Made by a program: the position numbers and the translations under genes
Notes under the pieces: generated by a model
Told to the model about the DNA's origin: nothing
Seen by the model: the letters and a program-made list of their open reading frames with translations, nothing else
The model's database searches: none
NCBI GenBank assembly: GCA_965262505.1
Contig: CBDHFM010000009.1
Location: forward strand, 1-64,000
DNA: 64,000 nt
Reading direction: 5' to 3'
DNA from: JACPPO01 sp965262505
Lineage (GTDB): Bacteria > Acidobacteriota > Vicinamibacteria > Vicinamibacterales > UBA2999
Part shown: positions 17,952-25,891 of the stretch, in pieces
Layout of the letters: the number at the start of each line of letters is the position of its first letter
Position numbering within the stretch: position 1 is the first letter of the stretch

Positions 17952-18199
17952 GGCTTGTCCTTACGAAATCTCCGATCGAAGAAGGCATTATGTATCGTCT
18001 CACTGTCGTCCAGCGTCACCACGCGAAGGATGCGCGGCGCGGCTTCGCCAGGACACGTGACCTCACCCCAGAAACGGACGCGGCCATCAGGCTGCTCCTC
18101 GCGACGGAGTGGGGTGGCGATGATCTTGGCGCACCAATCCGGATCGATGTAGGGACGCTTGCGGCGTATCTGCTCCCTAAAATATCGCGTCGTCTTCAT
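17948..18199 (-). CDS. Small partner protein of the DUF2283 gene
   Basis: An 83-residue protein starting MKTTRYFREQI, with RPYIDPDWCAKI, RVRFWGEV and a C-terminal VVTLDDSETIHNAFFDRRF. This pattern is regularly found directly upstream of DUF2283 genes; the fold resembles small RNase-like toxins, but activity is inferred only. The ATG at 18199 is preferred over an upstream ATG because conservation begins there. Confidence 0.7.
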   Translation of the reverse strand: MKTTRYFREQIRRKRPYIDPDWCAKIIATPLRREEQPDGRVRFWGEVTCPGEAAPRILRVVTLDDSETIHNAFFDRRFRKDKP

Positions 18200-18289
18200 A
18201 CACTGCCGCGGTCGCGAGCCACTTGTGCATAGCGAGACCGTGCTCGGCGTGGACACCGTTGAGGACAGTCGGCCGCGCGCCCATGCCCA

Positions 18290-18375
18290 TTCTAGTACTC
18301 TTGTCTACATATCTACATATATACATGGAGACACAACAGTACTCTTATGTGTCTCTACCTGTAGACATGCCTACC
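18290..18375. promoter_or_regulatory. AT-rich repeats, possible partition centromere
   Basis: Repeated TCTACAT/ATACAT units (GTCTACAT, ATCTACAT, ATATACAT) and an inverted GTAGACAT occur within 80 AT-rich bases in otherwise GC-rich DNA. They lie just 3' of the small RHH gene, and the same TACAT words occur in the palindrome upstream of parA. They are likely binding sites for the RHH protein. Confidence 0.45.
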
Positions 18376-18628
18376 TTGCGATTTCAGGACGGTGATGCTT
18401 TGCGAACACAGCATTCAGCCCCTCGCAGACGAGGGCATGCACCGTGGTCCCGTGCTCGGCGGCCAGGATCTTGACCTGCGTTCGCACTGCGGCTTCTACA
18501 TGAATGGTGAGCGGAACCGTGCTATCCCGGCGGCGGGCGTGGGTTGGTTGTGTTACACGCGATGCTCGGGCACTATGCCCAGCTTCTTGAACCGCGGCGG
18601 TGACGACCTCAAGGTCGGGACGAGGCAT
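18371..18628 (-). CDS. Small ribbon-helix-helix DNA-binding partition protein
   Basis: An 85-residue protein. The C-terminal half (STVPLTIHVEAAVRTQVKILAAEHGTTVHALVCEGLNAVF) is split here into a beta strand, STVPLTIHVEA, and two helices, VRTQVKILAAEH and TVHALVCEGLNAVF, a ribbon-helix-helix fold. It overlaps the 3' end of parA by 20 bases, so the two form an operon. By context it is the centromere-binding partner of ParA (ParG/ParR-like). Confidence 0.7.
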   Translation of the reverse strand: MPRPDLEVVTAAVQEAGHSARASRVTQPTHARRRDSTVPLTIHVEAAVRTQVKILAAEHGTTVHALVCEGLNAVFAKHHRPEIAR

Positions 18629-19277
18629 TAGCTGACGCTCCTTTCAACATCTCCGGTTCCGCGAGTGCCCGTGTCAGCCACAGGGCAACGTGGCGCATCT
18701 CCTCGGCTGCTCGCCCGCGTGGAGGGTACTCCGTGACAGTCAGCCCGAGAGCGCTAGCGTCGCCCCATGCCGCGCGGTGTCCGAGGGTATGCGGACAAAC
18801 CGGCAGACCGAAGCGCGCAATGGCGCGCCGCGCTTGGGTGGCTCGCGCGCCACGCGGAGGAACGGCGCTCAAGATGGCGACGGCCGGCGGGTTACCTGCT
18901 AAGGCGAGCAACTGCTGGGTGGCTGGGACGGTCTCCAGATCGAGAATCTGGGCGCGGCACGGGATGACGACCAGATGGGCAACGCGGGCGGCTTCCAACG
19001 CTGCCGATTCCGACCGCGGTGGCGTATCGATCACCACCAAGTCAACGCCCTGCTCAGCAGCCGCCCCGAGGGCGTTCTGCAGGCGCGACGGCTGCACGTC
19101 GATGACCACTGGGTCGCGCACTTGTCGCCGGTCCCGCCAGCGGCACGCGCTCGCCTGCGGGTCTGTATCCAACACGATGGCAGTCTTCCCCGCGCCGCCC
19201 GCTTCCACCGCAAGCGCGAGAGCGAGACTCGTTTTTCCAGCGCCTCCCTTTTGCGCGAGTAGGGCGAGAATTTGCAT
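18609..19277 (-). CDS. parA: ParA-family partition ATPase
   Basis: A 222-residue deviant-Walker ATPase. Walker A is KGGAGKTS at residues 10-17, the A' motif VLDTDPQASA is near 35-44, and Walker B LVVIDTPPR is near 80-88. The length and the lack of an N-terminal HTH fit small type Ib ParA proteins of plasmids. It is followed by an overlapping RHH gene and preceded by a 21-bp palindrome. Role: segregation of the replicon that also encodes RepA. Confidence 0.9.
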   Translation of the reverse strand: MQILALLAQKGGAGKTSLALALAVEAGGAGKTAIVLDTDPQASACRWRDRRQVRDPVVIDVQPSRLQNALGAAAEQGVDLVVIDTPPRSESAALEAARVAHLVVIPCRAQILDLETVPATQQLLALAGNPPAVAILSAVPPRGARATQARRAIARFGLPVCPHTLGHRAAWGDASALGLTVTEYPPRGRAAEEMRHVALWLTRALAEPEMLKGASANASSRP

Positions 19278-19307
19278 TGACGGGAAAAGAATACAGTACT
19301 ACCAGTC

Positions 19308-19328
19308 TACATGTATAGTATACATGTA
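19308..19328. promoter_or_regulatory. Perfect 21-bp palindrome upstream of parA
   Basis: TACATGTATA-G-TATACATGTA lies 31 bases upstream of the parA start. It is a probable operator or centromere site for autoregulation by the RHH partner. Confidence 0.65.
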
Positions 19329-19408
19329 CACTCACTTTGAATCGGTCAAGGTGTCCCAGCGTTTGCGATACAGGGGTCGAGTCAGATAGGGGGGGGTAGA
19401 GTCGACGA

Positions 19409-20197
19409 CTATCGCGGTAATCGAAAGCTTAGCCCCGAGCCGACGAACACATCGTCGGTCGGTCCCCACAACCCGCGGCCGACGGAGACATCCACCTGAA
19501 CGATGTCGGTCACCAGCCACGTGAGTCCGCCGTCCACGGACGCGCTGGTCGCGATCGTGCCTGTGGTCTGCCGATCGCCGAAGAGTTCGATGAACGTACT
19601 CAGGTGATCCGTCAGCCTGACGCCAAGCACCACCGAGTACACGAGGAACGCGTCACGATTCGGCCGATCGGCGGAGGACTCCCATGTCGCCCCCACGTTG
19701 TAGCCGAGCGACAGCCGTGGCAGGAGCTCGTGGGCGAACGCCACAAGGAACGATGGGTCGACACCGTTGCTTGAGAACCCGTGGTCGCCGGTCGGGAGCG
19801 ACAGTCCGCTCAAGAGGGCTAGCTCGGGCCGCCAGCCATCCGCGCGCGCGATGAGATTGATCTTGGCGCCAAGCTCGCTGTCACCCGCACCGTGACGTCC
19901 TGCTCCGCCCACGATGCCGGCGTGGCCGATGCGGAGTTCCAGCCGCCCGCCGAGACCGAGCCGGAACAAGGTGCCGGGCACCGCATAGCCGTCTACGTCG
20001 CCGTCGCGGGCGAACAGGTATCCCGTCTCTACCTGCAGCAGGCCCCATGGTACAACCGTAGCCGACTCGGTCTGATCCGGACGATCGGTCACCATGTCCG
20101 GCGACTGCCCGCGCGCGACGCCGGTCCCCACCGGCGCTATCAGCAAGAGGAGTAAGGCTCTCACGACTCGACCCGCCGCGCGACCTGGCCGGAACAT
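19409..20197 (-). CDS. Outer-membrane beta-barrel protein, phenol MetA-pathway type
   Basis: A 262-residue protein with a signal peptide (LLLLLIAPVGTGVARGQS). It then has TDRPDQTESATVVPWGLLQVETGYLF, split as TDRPDQTESA plus VPWGLLQVETGYLF, the signature start of the MetA-pathway-of-phenol-degradation family. Alternating beta strands continue to the end and the last residues are FRLPR. The family is thought to form outer-membrane channels for small hydrophobic compounds. It stands alone, next to the par region. Confidence 0.78.
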   Translation of the reverse strand: MFRPGRAAGRVVRALLLLLIAPVGTGVARGQSPDMVTDRPDQTESATVVPWGLLQVETGYLFARDGDVDGYAVPGTLFRLGLGGRLELRIGHAGIVGGAGRHGAGDSELGAKINLIARADGWRPELALLSGLSLPTGDHGFSSNGVDPSFLVAFAHELLPRLSLGYNVGATWESSADRPNRDAFLVYSVVLGVRLTDHLSTFIELFGDRQTTGTIATSASVDGGLTWLVTDIVQVDVSVGRGLWGPTDDVFVGSGLSFRLPR

Positions 20198-20353
20198 CCG
20201 CCAAGCTTACGCCCGCGCGCGGTTCGAGAAGAATGGCGAGGTCGAAACTTTCCACCCAGTTGCGCGAGCAAGGCGAGAAGGTTCTCGCCCGTTGAATCGG
20301 AGCGCTCTGGACCGTGATGTCGCCCGTGTGTCGCAAATGGCCGTTTACGACAC

Positions 20354-20662
20354 ATGCTGATTGGCTACGCCCGCGTCTCGAAAGCAGACGGCTCCCAGTC
20401 GCTGGACCTGCAGCGCGACGCGCTGCGGGCCGCGGGCGTCGACGCCGTCCACGTCTACCACGACGTCGCGTCCGGCGTCCGCGACGACCGCCCGGGGCTC
20501 GACAGCTGTGTGCGCGCGCTCCGGACGGGCGACGTGCTCGTCGTCTGGAAGCTCGACCGCCTCGGTCGCAACCTCGTCCACCTGGTCAACACCGTGCAGG
20601 ACCGCCGTCCACGAGTAGCGGTCCGGCTGGAGCCCCGCCCAGGCCGTCTGCTCGAACTCTAG
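20354..20662 (+). pseudogene. Truncated serine resolvase
   Basis: About 80 residues of a Tn3-type resolvase (MLIGYARVSKADGSQ, VVWKLDRLGRNLVHLV) break off at about 20600. They are joined to a short piece (about 20630-20658) also present in the IS481-like remnant near 53200. The E-helix and HTH are missing. Upstream bases TTTACGACACATG match those before the resolvase stub at 29224-29278. Confidence 0.8.
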
Positions 20663-20990
20663 CGAGTCGGCGACGGTGGCCACCATTCGTGGGGCGGCCG
20701 ATCCCCACGCTGTCACGGGTACGCAAGCCCAGCGATCACCGTCGTTCAATCCGCCGCGCTTGACGATCCGGTGTCCGTTCGTTGACCGCGCCGTTGGTGG
20801 GCGCGGTGCGGTGCCCAATTGCGTCCACGAACGGCCCGAATCGTCCTCGGAAATCCAATTCTGAATAGGGGTTGTTTTGGGGGGCGGCGGCCCATGCGAG
20901 GCCACCAAACCCCTCATCATGTGCAATTTAGATAGATCCCGTTCAAGAAGAAGTAACCGTTACCCCCTAGTCTCAAAGGAGCGACAAGTT

Positions 20991-23900
20991 ATGAACGGAG
21001 CGAGATCAACTTTTATGCGCAAGGGCTACTGGCTCACGGGCCTTGCCGCGATTGTGCTGCTGGCGGCGTCTTCCGGGACGGCGTTGGCGCAGAGCGTTGG
21101 GTTCTCACGAACCAGTATCACGGTAGAGGAGGGCGCATCCTCCGAAATGGACACTGGCGCGCCCCAGATCGTTGACATCAACATCGGCGGTCTCGTCATA
21201 GCCGAAGGCGCGACTACCAACACTGGCGGTCTTGGAGTACTCACACTCGCGCACGACTCAGAAGACACTGCCGTCAACGACGCCACCGCTCGGGTTTGGT
21301 TGGTATTGGAGGGGAGTACAGCTCTCGCTGAGGCCAGTCACACGGACAGCAACGACAATGACGACATGGACGGCTTGGTGGCTCTGGGCCCAACCACTGA
21401 GCTTAACTATGACAAGAACGGCATCATCAAGCTGGCGATCATCGACCCTGGTGACGAGAACTGGAAGAACGACACGTTCAACATGGCCCTGCGCACCGAT
21501 GCGCTGAACGTAACTCCCAGCCCGGGCTCCGCCATGGTCACTGTCACTGATACCGACGTTGCACCCGTTGTGAAGTTCACACCGGCTTTAATTAAGTTGA
21601 ACGAGCGGAGCAGCACGACCACGACTGTGACTGTTGTGGAGGGGGCGAAGGACAAGGGTATCCCCGAGGATATCATCAGTATCACCAGTGCTCTGCGCCT
21701 CAGGGTGAGTAACCCCAGCATGGTCTTTACCGGGGGGACGGCGGACGAAGCGACCGCATGTAATGCGGTCGCTCCTGCCACCACTGGTCCTGCAGTGGCC
21801 ATCACAGGTGCCAATGTCAGTGCGTTGGGTACTATGGGTGACAATGATGGTACGTTCGAAATCACCGGCTCTAACGTTGGTGGCGCGGATATACAAAGCC
21901 CTGGCGTTAGGCTGACGATCGAGGCGTGCGACGAGACCATGGACTTCAGGGACGCCCTGATCACGCTGACGCCCGTTGCGTCTTCCTTGATGGGCGGCCC
22001 CGGCGGCCCTGGTGACATAGGTGCAGGTGCGGGATTGTCGATTGCTATCGAGAGCGACGAGGCAGTTCCGGTCGTTACGTTCTCGGCGCCTGGCCTCATC
22101 GTTGACGAGGGAGGCGACACATCGGTTTATATCGTCACGACCACGATGCAGGGTGACGAAGTAGGCGAGGTGGACCTCTCAGTAAGCGGCGACGCGCTGA
22201 TCACCCTGTCACAGAGCGGCACGGCGCTCACGGCGAACGCCGATGACACCTACACGGCCAGCTTCGGCATGGACGCCAATACACGGCTGACGGTCACCGC
22301 CGACAACGATGAGTCACTGCATGACGACCAGCAGAAGACGGCCACTCTGACCATCGTGGATGCCAACGGGGCCGAGATCGGTGACGAGGATTCCGTGACA
22401 GTGACCGTAAACGGCGTTGGCGTGGAGCCCGATCCCGAGCCCGATCCCGAGCCCGCCACCCCGACGGTTTCGTTCACGACCACGTCGCTCGACCTTGATG
22501 AAGGTGGCAACGGCACGGTCAGCTTCGATGTGGTGGATGAGGACGATGTTGGTGTGGAGGCGGTGATGGTCTCGGTTAGTGACGGGGCCGCGATTGCTCT
22601 CCATCAGGACGACAGCGCTCTGGTGGCTGGCGCCGACGGCAACTACGCCGTTGACCCGAGCAAGGAGCTGATGGTCAGCGCGGACGCCGATGAAGCTCTG
22701 ATGGACGCCGAGTTCAAGCAGGCGACGCTGGCGATCGAAGACGGCGGCGACGCCTACGCCGTTGGCGACAACGGCTCGGTGGCCGTCACGGTGAGCGGTG
22801 ACTCCGCCATTCCGCCGCCGGTGCCGCCGGTGCCGACGGTGTCGTTCGCGAACGACAGCATTTCCGTTGACGAGGGCGAAAGCGAGTCGCTCTTCCTCAT
22901 TGCCAACGTGGTGGAGGATGCGGAAGTGGGGTCGGCGGCCCTCACGGTGACGGGCGACGCGCTGATCTCGCTCTCGCAGGATGGTAGCGATCTTGCGGCG
23001 AACGCCGACGGCACGTATAGTGTGGATTTCGGTGGCAGTGAGAATGCGTCGCTGACGGTCACCGCCGACGAGGATGCCGATCTGTATGCCGGCGATCCGG
23101 ATAAGACGGCTACGGTGACCATCACGGGTGGCGAGGATGCAGAGCCCGCTGATTCGAACACGACGTTGACCGTCACCGTTAGCGGTGTGGGCGAGCGTGA
23201 GGATCCTCCGGCCCCGGCAACGCCGACGGTTTCGTTCGCGGCGCCGGCCGTCTCCATCGATGAAGGTGACCACGGCGTGGTCAGCATTGATGTGGTGGAT
23301 GCGGACGAGGTAGGGGTGGAGACGGTGATGGTCTCGGTGAGCGGATCCGCCGCGATTGCTCTCTATCAGGGCGGCAGCGCACTGGAGGCTGGCGCCGACG
23401 GCAACTACGCCGTTTCGCCGAGCGCGGATGTCACCGTCAGCTCCGAGCCTGACGAGGATCTGATGGACGGCGAGCAGACGCAGGCGACGCTCACGCTCGT
23501 GGACGCCGACGCCTATGACGTCAGCGGCAACGAGTCGGTGGCCGTCACGGTGGTTGGTAGCTCCGATGTGCCGGGACCGCTCCCGACGGTGTCGTTCCTG
23601 GACCCATCGCTGACCCTCAGGGAGGGCGAAGCGAGCACGGTTCGTCTGCAGCGGATGGGCGATTTCCGCGGCGAGCCTGGCACGGTGATGGTCTCGATAG
23701 CAGGCGACGCGGTGCTCTCGCTGTCCCAGGACGGCAACGCGCTGGCGGACGACGGTGCGGGCAACTACACGGTCAGCCTTGGCAGCGGCGGTCTCACGGA
23801 TCTGACGGTCACATCCGAGCCAGATCCGGACCTTGAGGACGGCGCCGTGAAGAGCGCGACGCTAACTCTTGCCGATGGTTATGGTGCGGTGGCCGGGGAC

Positions 23901-24050
23901 AGCGCTATGCTGGCCGTCGAGGTCATCGGCTCGTCGGCGGTGCCGGAGCCGGAGCCGGTGCCAGCGCTGCCGTTGATTGCGCAGTGGCTCCTCGGGCTTG
24001 GCCTGATGGGTGGCGGCGCGCGGAAGCTGTATCGGCGACGGCAGGGCTAG
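20991..24050 (+). CDS. Secreted VPALP-tailed surface protein 2 with Calx-beta-like repeats
   Basis: A 1019-residue protein. The ATG at 20991 has a strong AAAGGAG 8 bases upstream. The signal peptide core is WLTGLAAIVLLAASSGTALA. At least four repeats of ~120-135 residues (about 395-920) share PTVSF, a DEG or REGE motif, VMVSVSGDA and TVTVSG elements, resembling Calx-beta/cadherin-like modules of extracellular adhesins. Linkers are Pro-rich (DPEPDPEP near 515). The final ~33 residues are VPALP, a hydrophobic stretch and RRR, the proposed exosortase signal. The middle is unrelated in length and sequence to protein 1 although both ends match it. Likely exported, cleaved and surface-attached. Confidence 0.85.
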   Translation: MNGARSTFMRKGYWLTGLAAIVLLAASSGTALAQSVGFSRTSITVEEGASSEMDTGAPQIVDINIGGLVIAEGATTNTGGLGVLTLAHDSEDTAVNDATARVWLVLEGSTALAEASHTDSNDNDDMDGLVALGPTTELNYDKNGIIKLAIIDPGDENWKNDTFNMALRTDALNVTPSPGSAMVTVTDTDVAPVVKFTPALIKLNERSSTTTTVTVVEGAKDKGIPEDIISITSALRLRVSNPSMVFTGGTADEATACNAVAPATTGPAVAITGANVSALGTMGDNDGTFEITGSNVGGADIQSPGVRLTIEACDETMDFRDALITLTPVASSLMGGPGGPGDIGAGAGLSIAIESDEAVPVVTFSAPGLIVDEGGDTSVYIVTTTMQGDEVGEVDLSVSGDALITLSQSGTALTANADDTYTASFGMDANTRLTVTADNDESLHDDQQKTATLTIVDANGAEIGDEDSVTVTVNGVGVEPDPEPDPEPATPTVSFTTTSLDLDEGGNGTVSFDVVDEDDVGVEAVMVSVSDGAAIALHQDDSALVAGADGNYAVDPSKELMVSADADEALMDAEFKQATLAIEDGGDAYAVGDNGSVAVTVSGDSAIPPPVPPVPTVSFANDSISVDEGESESLFLIANVVEDAEVGSAALTVTGDALISLSQDGSDLAANADGTYSVDFGGSENASLTVTADEDADLYAGDPDKTATVTITGGEDAEPADSNTTLTVTVSGVGEREDPPAPATPTVSFAAPAVSIDEGDHGVVSIDVVDADEVGVETVMVSVSGSAAIALYQGGSALEAGADGNYAVSPSADVTVSSEPDEDLMDGEQTQATLTLVDADAYDVSGNESVAVTVVGSSDVPGPLPTVSFLDPSLTLREGEASTVRLQRMGDFRGEPGTVMVSIAGDAVLSLSQDGNALADDGAGNYTVSLGSGGLTDLTVTSEPDPDLEDGAVKSATLTLADGYGAVAGDSAMLAVEVIGSSAVPEPEPVPALPLIAQWLLGLGLMGGGARKLYRRRQG
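21022..21093 (+). repeat. Signal-peptide repeat shared with bases 1-72
   Basis: These 72 bases are collinear, with only a handful of differences, with the start of the window. Similarity ends just after the signal-peptide cleavage region, so the shared unit is precisely the export signal. Confidence 0.85.
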
Positions 24051-24990
24051 CTCGTAGAGCCCATCGTTCGTTCCTGAGAGCCTGGGGGGGCAATCGGGGC
24101 AGGGGGGGACCCGGCGTGTGTTTGCGCCGGATCCCCACTTTGCTTTTCTAAGCGTCCCCGGGTGTTCTGGTTGTGGCACGGTGCTCCTAGCTCGTGCGCG
24201 GCGATTTTTCGGCGAGCGGCGCCTCCGGTGTTCGTTCGCCTTTTTTTTGTTCGGAGCCACGACCCACCCACCGCGTTGATTCCGCAGATGGGGTCCGGCT
24301 CGTGCTTCGGGTGTCCACGGCGGTCCCGCCGCATCGGTCAGCTCGTCCTCGTTCCGGTCCTGGTCGGCTCACGGAGATCGGCGGCTCAGTGGTCGCTCCA
24401 GCGCCACGCGCCGATCCAGAAGCGCGTGACGCCGTCCGGTAGCGTCCACGGGTATCGAAAAAAAAGTGGGGGGTGTTTTGGTGGGTGTCAGCGTGGATTG
24501 CTCGTGCCCCAACACGCGACAACTGACGATTGGCTGCGCGTTCGCTGCTGCCGCCGTGCTCGGCGTTGTCTGGGCCGACCGTCACGGCAACCGAATCCGG
24601 CCGCGTGCCACGGTCACCCTGACCCGCGTCCAGCGCGAACACCGCATCTGCGGCAGCGCCAGTTGAGACGGTTGGCGCGCCATCGCGAGCGCCTGACAGT
24701 CATGCCTGCACCGCAGCGGCGGGCGGGACGGTGCGGGACTTCCGGGGTAATCGGTGAGACGAGCACGAGGACCCGTCCACTAGCGGCTTAGATGGTCCCG
24801 TAGGGTCTTGTTTGGAAAGAGGGGTACATCAAGGGAAGACGATGTTCAGGTGCTCCGGTAAGTGTCTGACTGTTAATCTCTTACGCCATCTGTGCGATAG
24901 CCATGGCAGTAACGGCCGGCCCGGGCAACATTTCGGACGAAGGCGTTCGACAGCGCGTTCTCGGGGTGCCGGCCTCGGGGCTTGTGTTTA
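23946..24990. repeat. Long 3' repeat, copy 2
   Basis: Counterpart of 2001-2895, with about 125 additional bases at 24540-24665. It covers the tail codons, terminator and noncoding flank. No gene is supported between 24051 and 25081. Confidence 0.85.
24105..24150 (+). terminator. Rho-independent terminator after VPALP protein 2
   Basis: A 12-bp stem (GGGGACCCGGCG with CGCCGGATCCCC, one mismatch) is followed by CTTTGCTTTTCT, as in the first copy at 2152-2194. Confidence 0.7.
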
Positions 24991-25081
24991 GGGGGTTTTA
25001 TTGGAAGCATGGTTTCCTCCCAGTTGCCGAATTCGTCAGCGCACCAGAGCGTGTTGACGGCGCGTTGGCCCGTGGTCAGGC

Positions 25082-25540
25082 CTACTCGGGTGTTCCTTCC
25101 TGCGTCGCGCCGGGTTCGCCGAATGCTGGAACATCGTTGGATAGCACCACGGTCCCTGTTCGGCCTTCGTACATCATGCAGAAGCCGCTCAGAAAATCCC
25201 TACCAAGGATCGCGGCATGCAACTGGTCACCATCAGAGATGTCGACAACGATGAACCGGCCGGTCTTCGTCCAGCCGAGGCTCGGCACGTTAACTCGTGC
25301 CAAGCAGACGTTGTGTTCGTCCCGACCCTGCACCCCCGATACTGCCACGCGGTCGATGATCGGGAGCGTGAGAGCCACTGCCAGCGCCGAATCGATGCAA
25401 CTCTGGGTCGCTCCGGTGTCTACGAGCGCCGGATACGCGTTATCGGCGGTTGGCTCGCCGAACCCTATTCTCACGCTGAGCGTGGGACCCTGAACCTCAA
25501 GGGCGGTTGGACTGGAAGCCCCACAATCAGCCGTGGGCAT
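25082..25540 (-). CDS. Retropepsin-like aspartic protease domain protein
   Basis: A 152-residue protein with the retropepsin hallmark LVDTGATQSCID (catalytic DTGA at ~41-44) and the later hydrophobic AAILGRDFL motif (~113-121). One catalytic Asp per chain implies a dimer if active. There is no signal peptide. It overlaps the upstream 82-aa gene by 14 bases. Bacterial single-domain retropepsins of this kind often accompany such a small partner; whether they cleave proteins is not established. Confidence 0.75.
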   Translation of the reverse strand: MPTADCGASSPTALEVQGPTLSVRIGFGEPTADNAYPALVDTGATQSCIDSALAVALTLPIIDRVAVSGVQGRDEHNVCLARVNVPSLGWTKTGRFIVVDISDGDQLHAAILGRDFLSGFCMMYEGRTGTVVLSNDVPAFGEPGATQEGTPE

Positions 25541-25775
25541 GGATCGGCCGGTACATAACCGAGGCCGGAAGCGCCACTCGCGTGACGCCGACCTGTCGAA
25601 TCAAGTACGGTCCGCGCCCGAAACGCCGTATCGCCTCCTCGGCGGCGTCGTCGAACGAACCATAGCTCCCCACGAACTGACTGTCGTGAAACACGACCCA
25701 CTTACCGAAGTGGTCGGTCTCCAGGTCGCCTCGTAGCTGTTCGTAGGCGGCGATATTTTCCTTAAGTCCGGGCAT
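25527..25775 (-). CDS. DUF5678-like small protein paired with the retropepsin gene
   Basis: An 82-residue protein with FGKWVVFHDSQFVGSYGSFD and then EAIRRFGRGPYLIRQVG, the pattern of small proteins (DUF5678-like) found upstream of retropepsin-like genes. The 14-base overlap with the protease gene indicates co-translation. The function is unknown; it could be a substrate or regulator of the protease. Confidence 0.65.
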   Translation of the reverse strand: MPGLKENIAAYEQLRGDLETDHFGKWVVFHDSQFVGSYGSFDDAAEEAIRRFGRGPYLIRQVGVTRVALPASVMYRPIHAHG

Positions 25776-25891
25776 CGCCTCCTCGCTGGCGTGTCACTAA
25801 CTGTACACCGGGTGACGACCAACGCAAAACGAGCCAGATTCGCCGCGGCGCGGCTCCAACGCCGTGTAGATGCGTGCAGCGCGCGCGTGAG

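Noticed and set aside
20345..20926. 193-codon minus-strand frame with FEQTAWAGLQPD
   Set aside because: It spans resolvase antisense and unrelated DNA. The FEQTAWAGL piece comes from shared IS-related DNA, not a real gene.
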